27,013 bases of DNA from an uncultured Clostridia bacterium (GTDB lineage: Bacteria > Bacillota > Clostridia > Oscillospirales > Ruminococcaceae). The stretch covers positions 1 through 27,013 of the forward strand of contig CAMEYZ010000003.1 of assembly GCA_945947715.1 (NCBI GenBank). The letters run 5' to 3'. Numbering within the stretch: the stretch's first letter is position 1; each line of letters opens with the position of its first letter. Positions 8,403 through 15,671 of the stretch are shown in pieces. A program made the translations under genes and the position numbers. The notes below the pieces were generated by a model that ran no database searches, had not been told where the DNA came from, and saw only the letters and a program-made list of their open reading frames with translations.

Positions 8403-10139
8403 ATGTCACACTGGATAACAAAAACTGCGGTATATCATATCTATCCGCTGGGCTTCTGCGGCTGCGAAAGACGTCATGAGGACGCTTCTCCCAATCCTGT
8501 AAACCGCATTGAAAAGGTCATCGAATGGATACCACATCTGAAAAATATGCACATGAACGCCGTATATTTCGGACCTGTTTTCGAGTCCGTGGCTCATGGC
8601 TACGATACCACCGATTACAAAAAGATTGATATCCGTCTGGGCACAAACGAGGATTTCTCCAAGGTCTGCAAGGCGCTCCATGATAACGGCATAAAGGTCA
8701 TTCTCGACGGAGTTTTCAACCACGTGGGCCGCGACCATTTCGCTTTCAAGGACGTTCAGGCAAATCGTCAGAATTCCCGTTACTGCAGCTGGTTCTGCAA
8801 TCTAAATTTCGGCGGAAATTCTCCCTATAACGACGGCTTCTGGTACGAGGGCTGGAACAACTGCTACGACCTGGTAAAGCTCAACCTCAATAACGGCGAG
8901 GTGGTTGATTATCTCCTGGATTCCATTAAGATGTGGATAGAAACCTGGGATATCGACGGTATCCGCTTCGACGCCGCAGACTGCCTCACCAACGATTTCA
9001 TCAAGCGCGTTCACAGCTTCACAAGAAGCATGAAGCCCGATTTCTGGCTCATGGGCGAAATTATCCACGGAAACTACAAAATGTGGGCAAATCCTGAGAT
9101 GTTCGACTGCGTAACAAACTATCAGTGCTACAAGGGAATATATTCCTCCCACAACGACAGAAACTATTTCGAGATCGCTCATTCCATCGAATATCAGCTG
9201 GGCCAGTACGGCGATATCTACATGTACAACTTTGTTGATAATCACGACGTTGCCCGTCTTGCAAGCCAGCTGAAAAATCCTGAGCATATCTACTGCTGCT
9301 ATACTCTGCTGTATATGATGTACGGCGTGCCCTCCGTTTACTACGGAAGCGAGTTCGGCATCAAGGGCCAGAAGGGTCACGGCGAGCTTGCTGATGCGGA
9401 GATACGTCCCTGCTTAGAGCTTGACAGCATTCCTCTGCGCAACGATAAGCTCATGGCACATATTTCCGCTCTGGGTGCTATCAGAGAGCAGCTGGAGCCT
9501 ATTCAGACAGGTAAATACTCCAAAATGGAGCTTAAGAACCAGACCTTCATGTTCAAGCGTGAGCTGAACGGGAATGAGGTTTATATCTGCCTGAATATCA
9601 GCGACGGAGATTATACATTTAATTTCAATACTAAGTACAGTCGTCTTGCAGACCGTCTTTCTGGAAAGCAGTTCGACGTGAATAACGGAAATGCATCTAT
9701 CACCGTTCCTCAGAACGGCTCGATGATACTGGTGGACGATGCTCTCCCCAAGCCTGCTGTTACAGTTTCTGAAATAAAGACCGAGGCTCCCAAGCCCGCA
9801 GCTCCTGCTCCCGAGGTAAAGGCCGAAGAGCCTAAGCCCGTTGTCAAGGAAGAAGCTCCCGCTCCTGCACCTGAGATAAAGGAAGAGCCCAAGGGCACTC
9901 CCTCCGCAGGTATCCCCGAGGGAAGGAAAATAGTCATCGGCGGTCACTATAAGCACTTCAAGGGCGGAGATTACGTCGTTCTGAATGTGGCAAAGGACCA
10001 CGAGACCCTCGAAGAACAGGTCGTTTATATGCAGATATACGACAAGCCCACAGTCTGGGTACGTCCGCTGAAAATGTTCCTGGAGGACGTTAACGACCAC
10101 GGAAACATCAAGCCCAGATTCGCACTTGTTTCTGACTAA
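8403..10139 (+). CDS. Cytoplasmic alpha-amylase family (GH13) enzyme with C-terminal DUF1653 domain
   Basis: Probable intracellular alpha-glucan or maltooligosaccharide hydrolase or transglycosidase. The GH13 (beta/alpha)8 domain spans about residues 1-445: region I D102 in DGVFNHVG, nucleophile D190 in DGIRFDAAD, acid/base E219 in LMGEI, and H281-D282 in FVDNHDVARL. All three catalytic carboxylates are intact. There is no signal peptide. Residues about 449-506 form a Pro/Ala/Glu/Lys-rich linker with repeated PxPxEIK/EVK units. Residues about 510-566 (HYKHFKGGDYVVLNVAKDHE, then VWVRPLKMFLEDV) match DUF1653, normally a small stand-alone protein of unknown function. I chose the ATG at 8403 because GGAAGGAG lies 9 bases upstream; the ATG at 8361 has no ribosome-binding site. 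Exact GH13 specificity is not readable. The gene is monocistronic. Confidence 0.9.
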   Translation: MSHWITKTAVYHIYPLGFCGCERRHEDASPNPVNRIEKVIEWIPHLKNMHMNAVYFGPVFESVAHGYDTTDYKKIDIRLGTNEDFSKVCKALHDNGIKVILDGVFNHVGRDHFAFKDVQANRQNSRYCSWFCNLNFGGNSPYNDGFWYEGWNNCYDLVKLNLNNGEVVDYLLDSIKMWIETWDIDGIRFDAADCLTNDFIKRVHSFTRSMKPDFWLMGEIIHGNYKMWANPEMFDCVTNYQCYKGIYSSHNDRNYFEIAHSIEYQLGQYGDIYMYNFVDNHDVARLASQLKNPEHIYCCYTLLYMMYGVPSVYYGSEFGIKGQKGHGELADAEIRPCLELDSIPLRNDKLMAHISALGAIREQLEPIQTGKYSKMELKNQTFMFKRELNGNEVYICLNISDGDYTFNFNTKYSRLADRLSGKQFDVNNGNASITVPQNGSMILVDDALPKPAVTVSEIKTEAPKPAAPAPEVKAEEPKPVVKEEAPAPAPEIKEEPKGTPSAGIPEGRKIVIGGHYKHFKGGDYVVLNVAKDHETLEEQVVYMQIYDKPTVWVRPLKMFLEDVNDHGNIKPRFALVSD

Positions 10140-10157
10140 TATAAGAGCATAAACAGT

Positions 10158-10197
10158 TCGCCCGTATTCCTAATTTTGGAATACGGGCGATTTTTTA
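10158..10197 (+). terminator. Terminator of the GH13-DUF1653 gene
   Basis: A 12-13 base perfect stem CGCCCGTATTCC (10159-10170) / GGAATACGGGCG (10178-10189), 7-base loop, followed by A and six T. The T run overlaps the stop codon of the convergent methyltransferase gene. The same hairpin may also stop the long minus-strand operon, although the U tract on that side is poor. Confidence 0.9.
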
Positions 10198-10815
10198 TAA
10201 TTTTATAAATTTTACAAGATAGTTTCTTTTCTCAACGATATCCTCAATGACAACATCGGAAAAGCCCGCTTCTATGCCAAAGGCTATGAAGTCCTGTTTG
10301 TCGTATATCTTAAAGCCCTTTTCCGTATAGGATTTTGTTTTGTCTAACCATTCCTTTGAATAAACTGCATTGTAAAACACTCCGCCATCCTTCAGAACGC
10401 GATGGATTTCCTTTAAGCCTCTGACCGGGTCCTCCCAGAAATAGATTGTATTCACTGATGTAACTGCGTCAAAGGAGCTGTCCCTGAATTTCAGCGAGCA
10501 GCAGTCCCCCACGGAAAGCCTTACCCTGCCTGATAAAACCGCATTTTTGTTGCGGTTCTCAGCAGCTTCCTTCATGTCCTCCGAAATGTCGATACCATAA
10601 ATAACCGCCCTCGTGACAGGCCGCAGCCTTTCGATCAGATAGCCGTTTCCGTAACCGACATCCAGTATGCGTGAACATTTTCGCTCCCCGACTTTGGAAA
10701 CTATAGACAGATACATCGCTTGATTTATCCGATTCATAAAAAAGCAGCACACTCTGCCGACGATACCTCTCGGATCGCCGAACTGTGAACCGATATATTC
10801 CGAAAGCTTGCCCAT
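10195..10815 (-). CDS. Class I SAM-dependent methyltransferase
   Basis: Small cytoplasmic methyltransferase of the Methyltransf_11/25 type, substrate unknown. Motif I for SAM binding is seen at about residues 50-60 (ILDVGYGNGYL), the acidic end of strand 2 in YGIDISEDM, and the post-I region VGDCCSLKFRDSSFDAVTSV with a following KEIHRVLKDGG segment. The 206 residues are normal. The ATG follows AAGGG at 9 bases. It begins 20 bases after the DMT permease gene and is the last gene of the minus-strand ara transcript. Nothing in it points to sugar metabolism, so it may simply ride on the operon. Confidence 0.85.
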   Translation of the reverse strand: MGKLSEYIGSQFGDPRGIVGRVCCFFMNRINQAMYLSIVSKVGERKCSRILDVGYGNGYLIERLRPVTRAVIYGIDISEDMKEAAENRNKNAVLSGRVRLSVGDCCSLKFRDSSFDAVTSVNTIYFWEDPVRGLKEIHRVLKDGGVFYNAVYSKEWLDKTKSYTEKGFKIYDKQDFIAFGIEAGFSDVVIEDIVEKRNYLVKFIKL

Positions 10816-10835
10816 AACGATATTCCCTTCATTTC

Positions 10836-11741
10836 TTATTCAGCAGCTTCCCTGCGGCTTTTGTCCAGTCCATACTTCCACTTAATGACCGCGGCGGCGA
10901 TTATCACAATATATCCTATAATACTGAGCCAGTCGGGTATCTGCTCAAGGAACAGAAATCCCAGCAGTGCAGCAAATATGACCTGCGAATAATCGAACAC
11001 GGATATCTCCTTTGCAGGCGCATGGGTGTACGCGGCAGTAATGCTGAACTGCCCTCCCGCCGCCGCAGCTCCCGTAAGGATAAGAAAAATCAGCTGTCTG
11101 CCGCTCATTGGAGCAAAAACCGCGATAACAAAAGGCAGAAGCACCAGACAGGAAAACACCGAGAAAAATAGCACGATAAGTGAACTGTTCTCCCCGCGCT
11201 GCCCAAGCTTTCGGACAAATGTGTAGGCAACGCCTGCGCCCAGTCCTCCGAGAACTCCCAGTACAGCAGGGAATATTTCCGAGGAAAACCCCGGCTTCAC
11301 TACAAGAACAGCTCCTCCAAAGGCAAGGAAAACCAGCGCCCATTCCACCCTGTCCGCATACTCATGCAGGATAAAGCAGGAGAAAATTATCGCAAAAAAC
11401 GGCGACAGCTTGTTTAGCATGGATGCGTCAGAGATGTTCATGTGGTCCACTGCGTAAAAATTGCAGATAAGTCCCACCATGCCACAAAACGCTCGCAGGA
11501 ACAGATATTTCAGATTTCCGGGCTTAGGCCTGAACAAAATAAGCTTTCCCTTTACTCCGCCTTCTGCGGGAGTTTTTATTATTGCAAAAAATGCAATCAC
11601 CGCTGCAATAGCGTTTCGGAAAAAGCATTTCTGCATTGTTGGTATATCCCCTGAAAGACGGATAAACAAATTCATCAGCGCAAAACAGAACGCCGCCGAT
11701 ATAACGCACAAAATACCCTTTGTGCGGCTGTTGATATTCAT
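10836..11741 (-). CDS. DMT superfamily permease, EamA family
   Basis: Integral membrane transporter of the drug/metabolite superfamily with about ten transmembrane helices in two EamA repeats (roughly residues 8-145 and 160-288). Positively charged loops such as FRPKPGNLKY, and the YxxxHMNISDASMLNKLSPFFA segment typical of the first repeat, support the call. The substrate is unknown. It starts 21 bases after araD and ends 20 bases before the methyltransferase, so it is very likely co-transcribed with araA and araD. Some DMT families carry sugars, so pentose transport is possible, but metabolite export is equally likely. The ATG follows GAGG at about 10 bases. Confidence 0.85.
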   Translation of the reverse strand: MNINSRTKGILCVISAAFCFALMNLFIRLSGDIPTMQKCFFRNAIAAVIAFFAIIKTPAEGGVKGKLILFRPKPGNLKYLFLRAFCGMVGLICNFYAVDHMNISDASMLNKLSPFFAIIFSCFILHEYADRVEWALVFLAFGGAVLVVKPGFSSEIFPAVLGVLGGLGAGVAYTFVRKLGQRGENSSLIVLFFSVFSCLVLLPFVIAVFAPMSGRQLIFLILTGAAAAGGQFSITAAYTHAPAKEISVFDYSQVIFAALLGFLFLEQIPDWLSIIGYIVIIAAAVIKWKYGLDKSRREAAE

Positions 11742-11762
11742 TTTAAAAGCGCCTCAACTTCA

Positions 11763-12461
11763 TTATTTTTGGCCATAATATGCATTTTTTCCGTGCTTGC
11801 GCAGATAGTGCTTGTCAAGGAGCTCCTGCTGCATCGGCCCGACAGCTGGAGCAAGTGTTAGCGTATTGAACGCCATGGTCGCACATTCCTCCAGGACCAC
11901 TGCATTATGCACTGCATTGAACGGGTCTGTCCCCCATGCGAAGGGACCGTGGCTCTGCACCAGTACCGCGGGTATCTCCATTGGGTCAATTCCGCGACGG
12001 GAAAGCTCCTCTATGATAACATTTCCCGTTTCAAGCTCATAGCTGCCGCCTATCTCCTCGGGAGTCATTTTTCTCGTGCAGGGAATGTCTCCGTAGAAAT
12101 AATCCCCGTGAGTGGTCCCGAGGGCTGGGATATCTCTTCCTGCCTGCGCAAAGGAAGCCGCCATTCTGCTATGAGTATGAACTATACCGCCCATAGACGG
12201 ATATGCTCTGTAAAGCGCAAGGTGAGTATCCGTATCGCTGGAGGGACGATATTTCCCTTCTACAGTCCTTCCGCTTTCAATATCCACCAGCACCATATCC
12301 TCGGGCTTCATGTCATCGTATTCCACCCCCGAGGGCTTGATGACCATTATTCCCTTTTCCCTGTCTATTCCCGAAACGTTACCCCATGTAAAGGTGACAA
12401 GTCCGTATTTCGGCAGCAGCAGATTGGCACGGCACACTGCTTCTTTTAACTCTTCCAGCAT
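11763..12461 (-). CDS. araD: L-ribulose-5-phosphate 4-epimerase
   Basis: Converts L-ribulose-5-phosphate to D-xylulose-5-phosphate by zinc-dependent retro-aldol chemistry, the last step of bacterial L-arabinose breakdown. Zinc ligands H95 and H97 (VHTHSR) and H171 (VQSHGPF), D76 in SSDTDTH, catalytic D120 in THGDYFYGD and Y229 near the C-terminus (KNAYYGQK) all sit at the positions known in the E. coli enzyme, as far as can be judged by eye. The length of 232 is typical. Its ATG begins one base after the araA stop codon, and its ribosome-binding site (AAAGGAG) lies inside the last codons of araA, so translation is probably coupled. Confidence 0.97.
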   Translation of the reverse strand: MLEELKEAVCRANLLLPKYGLVTFTWGNVSGIDREKGIMVIKPSGVEYDDMKPEDMVLVDIESGRTVEGKYRPSSDTDTHLALYRAYPSMGGIVHTHSRMAASFAQAGRDIPALGTTHGDYFYGDIPCTRKMTPEEIGGSYELETGNVIIEELSRRGIDPMEIPAVLVQSHGPFAWGTDPFNAVHNAVVLEECATMAFNTLTLAPAVGPMQQELLDKHYLRKHGKNAYYGQK

Positions 12462-12462
12462 G

Positions 12463-13929
12463 TTAAAACTCCTTTAATTTCCAAGCGATATCGTTATAGA
12501 AAAGCTCCTTTTTGAACTCGGAGTAATTCGTCTTGTCGGTGATATGTACATATTCTATCTGCATCATGTCAGCCCAGTCCTCCATCATCTGAGCGGTGAC
12601 AGCGGTAGAAAGCACCGTATGATGTGCGCCGCCTGCCTCTATCCAGCATTTCACGCCTGTGAGAAGATCAGGCGCAGGCTTCCACATCACCCGTGCAACG
12701 GGAAGATTAGGCATCTCACAGATAGGCTTTATGACCTCGATATCCTGAACGATAAGCCTCATTCTGCCGCCCATGTCGATGAGTGAAGCTACTATTCCTT
12801 TTCCGGGCTTGCCCTCGAATACAAGACGTGCGGGTGGCTGACGGTTGCCTATTCCAAGAGGATGTACCTCTATTCTCGGCTTATCAGCAGCTATGGACGG
12901 GCATACCTCCAGCATATGTGCTCCGAGAGATACCTCTCTGCCGGGCGTAAGGTCGTAGGTGTAGTCCTCCATGAACAGCGTGCCACCGTCCAGCCCCTCC
13001 GCCATTTTCTTCATAACAGCAGTCATTCCCGCTACCTTCCAGTCGCCCTCGCCGCCATAGCCAAAGCCGTCGTACATCATGTTCTGAGAAGCAAGTCCGG
13101 GAAGCTGCTCCATGCCGTAAAGGTCCTGGAAATTGTTAATGAAGGCCGTGCTGCCCTCTCTGTCGAGAATTTCCCTCATGGCGATTTCTTCCCTTGCCTG
13201 ATAGCGGACAGTTTCCATATCGTCAGTGGCAAAGTCGTAGCGCTCGGAATACTCCTTAATCTTGTCGTCGATTTCTTTTTCGGTAACCTCCGCCATGACC
13301 TCGGAAAGATGTCCCACCGGCCAGTAATCCACCTGCCAGCCCAGCTTTATCTGAGCCTCCACCTTATCGCCCTCGGTAACTGCCACGTCTCGCATGTTAT
13401 CACCAAAGCGGACAATGCGCAGCTTATGGGAATAGTCATAGCCCACCGCAGAGCGCATCCATGCTCCCAGCTCGTCGGTAACAGGCTTGTCCTGCCAGTA
13501 GCCGGCGATTATCTTTCGAGGCTGTCTCATTCTTGCGGTGATAAAGCCGTGCTCCCTGTCGCCGTGAGCCGCCTGATTGAGGTTCATGAAATCCATGTCT
13601 ATCTCATCATTGGGGATAGTTCGGTTATACTGAGTAGCCAAGTGACAGTGGGGCTTTTGAAGCAGACTAAAGCCGTGTATCCACATTTTGCTGGGTGAAA
13701 AGGTGTGACACCATGTCACCACTCCGCAGCAGCTGTCGTCATAATTTGCTTCCTTTGCGATGCGGGTTATTTCCTCGTCGGTCTTGACGGTTGCCTTGTA
13801 GATAAGCTTATAGGGAAGCTTATCGCTCATGGCCTCCGCCATTTCCTTGCCCCGTCCTGCGACAGTCTCAAGGACCTCATTTCCGTACAAAAACTGACTT
13901 CCCACAACAAACCAGAATACCTTTTCCAT
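12463..13929 (-). CDS. araA: L-arabinose isomerase
   Basis: Interconverts L-arabinose and L-ribulose; a cytoplasmic, usually Mn2+-dependent oligomer. The start VFWFVVGSQFLYG is characteristic. Likely metal and catalytic residues are E294 (GGEGDWK), E321 (FMEDYTYD), H338 (LGAHMLEVCP) and H437 (GGAHHTVLS), matching E306, E333, H350 and H450 of the E. coli enzyme by motif. The length is 488 residues. I chose the ATG at 13929: AAAGGAAA lies about 8 bases upstream, and the protein then begins MEKVFWF as in homologues. A GTG at 13950 that overlaps the kinase stop codon is in frame but has no usable ribosome-binding site. It lies 17 bases after the kinase gene. Confidence 0.97.
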   Translation of the reverse strand: MEKVFWFVVGSQFLYGNEVLETVAGRGKEMAEAMSDKLPYKLIYKATVKTDEEITRIAKEANYDDSCCGVVTWCHTFSPSKMWIHGFSLLQKPHCHLATQYNRTIPNDEIDMDFMNLNQAAHGDREHGFITARMRQPRKIIAGYWQDKPVTDELGAWMRSAVGYDYSHKLRIVRFGDNMRDVAVTEGDKVEAQIKLGWQVDYWPVGHLSEVMAEVTEKEIDDKIKEYSERYDFATDDMETVRYQAREEIAMREILDREGSTAFINNFQDLYGMEQLPGLASQNMMYDGFGYGGEGDWKVAGMTAVMKKMAEGLDGGTLFMEDYTYDLTPGREVSLGAHMLEVCPSIAADKPRIEVHPLGIGNRQPPARLVFEGKPGKGIVASLIDMGGRMRLIVQDIEVIKPICEMPNLPVARVMWKPAPDLLTGVKCWIEAGGAHHTVLSTAVTAQMMEDWADMMQIEYVHITDKTNYSEFKKELFYNDIAWKLKEF

Positions 13930-13946
13930 AGCATATTTCCTTTCGA

Positions 13947-15536
13947 TCACTTAATATTATCCACTGCGGAGCGCTCAACAGCCAGCCCCTTTTTGTAGCC
14001 TTCCATATATCTGTCAAAGCCTGCCCTGTCGTCAGTATCAGGATATATCACAGAGGGATTGCTGTCTGCGAAAACTCTGTTCTTTAAGAACTCGTCCAGT
14101 GTCTCGCCATTTTCCTTTCTCACAAGATACGCCGCAAGGAGCGCCATTCCCCATGGACCACCCTCACCAGCAGTCTTCATGACGGAAACTGGAGTGTCCA
14201 GCGCAGCAGCAAGTATCCGCTGTCCTGCGTCGGAGGATTTAAAATATCCTCCATGGCCCATGAGCATTTCTGCAGAAACGTTTTCCTTTTTAAGTGTTTC
14301 CATTCCTATTTTAAGTGCGCTGACTGCGCTGTACAGCTGCACTCTCGCCAGATTGCGAAAATCAAACCTTGCTTCGGGAGTGCGCACAAGAAGAGGTCTG
14401 CCCTCGTCAAGTCCCACAGCAGGCTCTCCAGACAGGAAATTGTACAAAAGCAGTCCGCCGCAGTCCTTTTCGCCATTGAGAGCCTCACCGAATATGGAAG
14501 AATATATATCCTCCATACTCCGCTCGATGCCCATAGAATCGAGAAAGCCCTTGAAAAGCTGAGCCCATGCATTTATCTCATTGGTGCAGCTGTTGCAGTG
14601 GACCATAGCTGCAGGCTTTCCGTCAGGAGCTGCTACTATATCTATCTCAGGATAGTATCCGCTAAGTGGCTTTCCGAGAATTATCATAGCAAATACCGAT
14701 GTTCCCGCAGAAACATTTCCCGTACCTGCCGCAACGGAATTTGTAGCGGTCATGCCCGTTCCTGCATCGCCCTCAGGAGGACAGAACGGGATACCTGCAC
14801 AAAGTCTTCCTGACGGGTCAAGAAGCCTTGCTCCATTTTCCGTCAGATATCCGGCATTTTCTCCTGCAGGAAGGATATCTGGGAGTATGCTCTGAACGGG
14901 GATAGCAAAGCCCTTTTCCGACGCCATTTTATTGAATTTTTCAAGATATTCTTTGTTCCAGCACAGCTTTTCCCCGTCAATTGGGAACATTCCGCTTGCC
15001 TCTCCCGCGCCCACTGCTTTGACTCCCGTCATCAGATAGTGGATATATCCTGCAAGCGTGGTAAGGTATGCAATATCGGAGCAGTAAGCCTCTCCATTCG
15101 ATATCGCATGATACAGATGAGCTATCGACCATCTGCAGGGAATATTAAATCCGAAGCTTTCGGTCAGCTCAGCTGCTTCCTTCTCGGTAAAGGTATTTCT
15201 CCATGTGCGAAAAGGGGTAAGGAGCTTGTCATTTTTGTCAAGTGGAAGATATCCGTGCATCATTGCGGAAATGCCTATTGAAGCGAGCTTCTCAATTTCA
15301 ATGCTATATTTTCCGCGGACCTCCTTAGCAAGCTCAGCATAAGCCGCCTGAACTCCGGAAACTGCGTCCTCAAGACGATAGGTCCATATGCCGTTTTCGA
15401 AGCGATTTTCCCATTCAAAGCTTCCTGATGCCACAGGAGCAAAGTCCTCACCGATAAGAACAGCCTTTATCCTTGTTGAGCCCAGCTCTATTCCAAGGGA
15501 CGCCCTGCCCGATAAAATATACTCTTTTATATCCAC
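13947..15536 (-). CDS. araB: FGGY-family carbohydrate kinase, probable L-ribulokinase (AraB/AraK role)
   Basis: Phosphorylates L-ribulose with ATP; first gene of the ara operon. An FGGY kinase fold is visible: the N-terminal ATP-site motif LGIELGSTRIKAVLIG, SIGISAMMHGYLPLD, WRNT in the sugar-binding region, the second ATPase segment with GEGGPWGMALLAAYL, and GHGGYFKS. The sequence is not a close match to classical E. coli AraB; it resembles the separate clostridial kinase group described as AraK in Clostridium acetobutylicum. The role rests mainly on context with araA and araD. The start is GTG at 15536: GGAGG lies 7 bases upstream. An ATG at 15581 would add 15 residues but falls within the promoter, upstream of the expected transcript start, so it cannot be used from that promoter. 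Confidence 0.88.
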   Translation of the reverse strand: MDIKEYILSGRASLGIELGSTRIKAVLIGEDFAPVASGSFEWENRFENGIWTYRLEDAVSGVQAAYAELAKEVRGKYSIEIEKLASIGISAMMHGYLPLDKNDKLLTPFRTWRNTFTEKEAAELTESFGFNIPCRWSIAHLYHAISNGEAYCSDIAYLTTLAGYIHYLMTGVKAVGAGEASGMFPIDGEKLCWNKEYLEKFNKMASEKGFAIPVQSILPDILPAGENAGYLTENGARLLDPSGRLCAGIPFCPPEGDAGTGMTATNSVAAGTGNVSAGTSVFAMIILGKPLSGYYPEIDIVAAPDGKPAAMVHCNSCTNEINAWAQLFKGFLDSMGIERSMEDIYSSIFGEALNGEKDCGGLLLYNFLSGEPAVGLDEGRPLLVRTPEARFDFRNLARVQLYSAVSALKIGMETLKKENVSAEMLMGHGGYFKSSDAGQRILAAALDTPVSVMKTAGEGGPWGMALLAAYLVRKENGETLDEFLKNRVFADSNPSVIYPDTDDRAGFDRYMEGYKKGLAVERSAVDNIK

Positions 15537-15572
15537 CGAAAAACCTCCGTTCGTTATAAAATCATCAAATCT

Positions 15573-15594
15573 ATTATACAATCATTTGTATAAT
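15573..15594. promoter_or_regulatory. Palindromic operator within the ara promoter
   Basis: Perfect inverted repeat ATTATACAA (15573-15581), spacer TCAT, TTGTATAAT (15586-15594). It covers the whole -10 and most of the spacer, so a bound protein would block RNA polymerase. This is the expected place for an arabinose repressor. The half-sites contain ACAA/TTGT, but their order is the reverse of the Bacillus subtilis AraR box (TTGT-N4-ACAA), so the regulator is not certain. Confidence 0.7.
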
Positions 15595-15601
15595 TTGTCA
15601 A
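15573..15601 (-). promoter_or_regulatory. Consensus promoter of the ara operon
   Basis: On the minus strand, perfect TTGACA (15596-15601), a 17-base spacer, and perfect TATAAT (15573-15578). Transcription should begin near 15566, giving a leader of about 30 bases before the GTG at 15536. Such a strong promoter in a catabolic operon implies tight repression. Confidence 0.93.
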
Positions 15602-15616
15602 CGTTTTCTTTTTAAA

Positions 15617-15657
15617 CAAAAAATATCCGTCCCCCGATTATTCTCGGAGAACGGATA
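15617..15657 (-). terminator. Terminator of htpG
   Basis: A 14-pair stem with two wobbles (plus-strand arms 15624-15637 and 15644-15657, 6-base loop). On the minus strand the hairpin is followed by five T. It starts about 14 bases after the htpG stop and ends just before the ara promoter, keeping the two units apart. Confidence 0.85.
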
Positions 15658-15671
15658 ATATTTTCGGATAA

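Noticed and set aside
9414..10100. Open frame of 228 codons antisense to the GH13-DUF1653 gene
   Set aside because: It follows the repetitive linker and domain on the opposite strand, with no motif and no promoter of its own.
12862..13698. Open frame of 278 codons on the plus strand within araA
   Set aside because: Antisense to an unambiguous arabinose isomerase. The composition is that of a reverse-frame shadow, with no recognisable domain.
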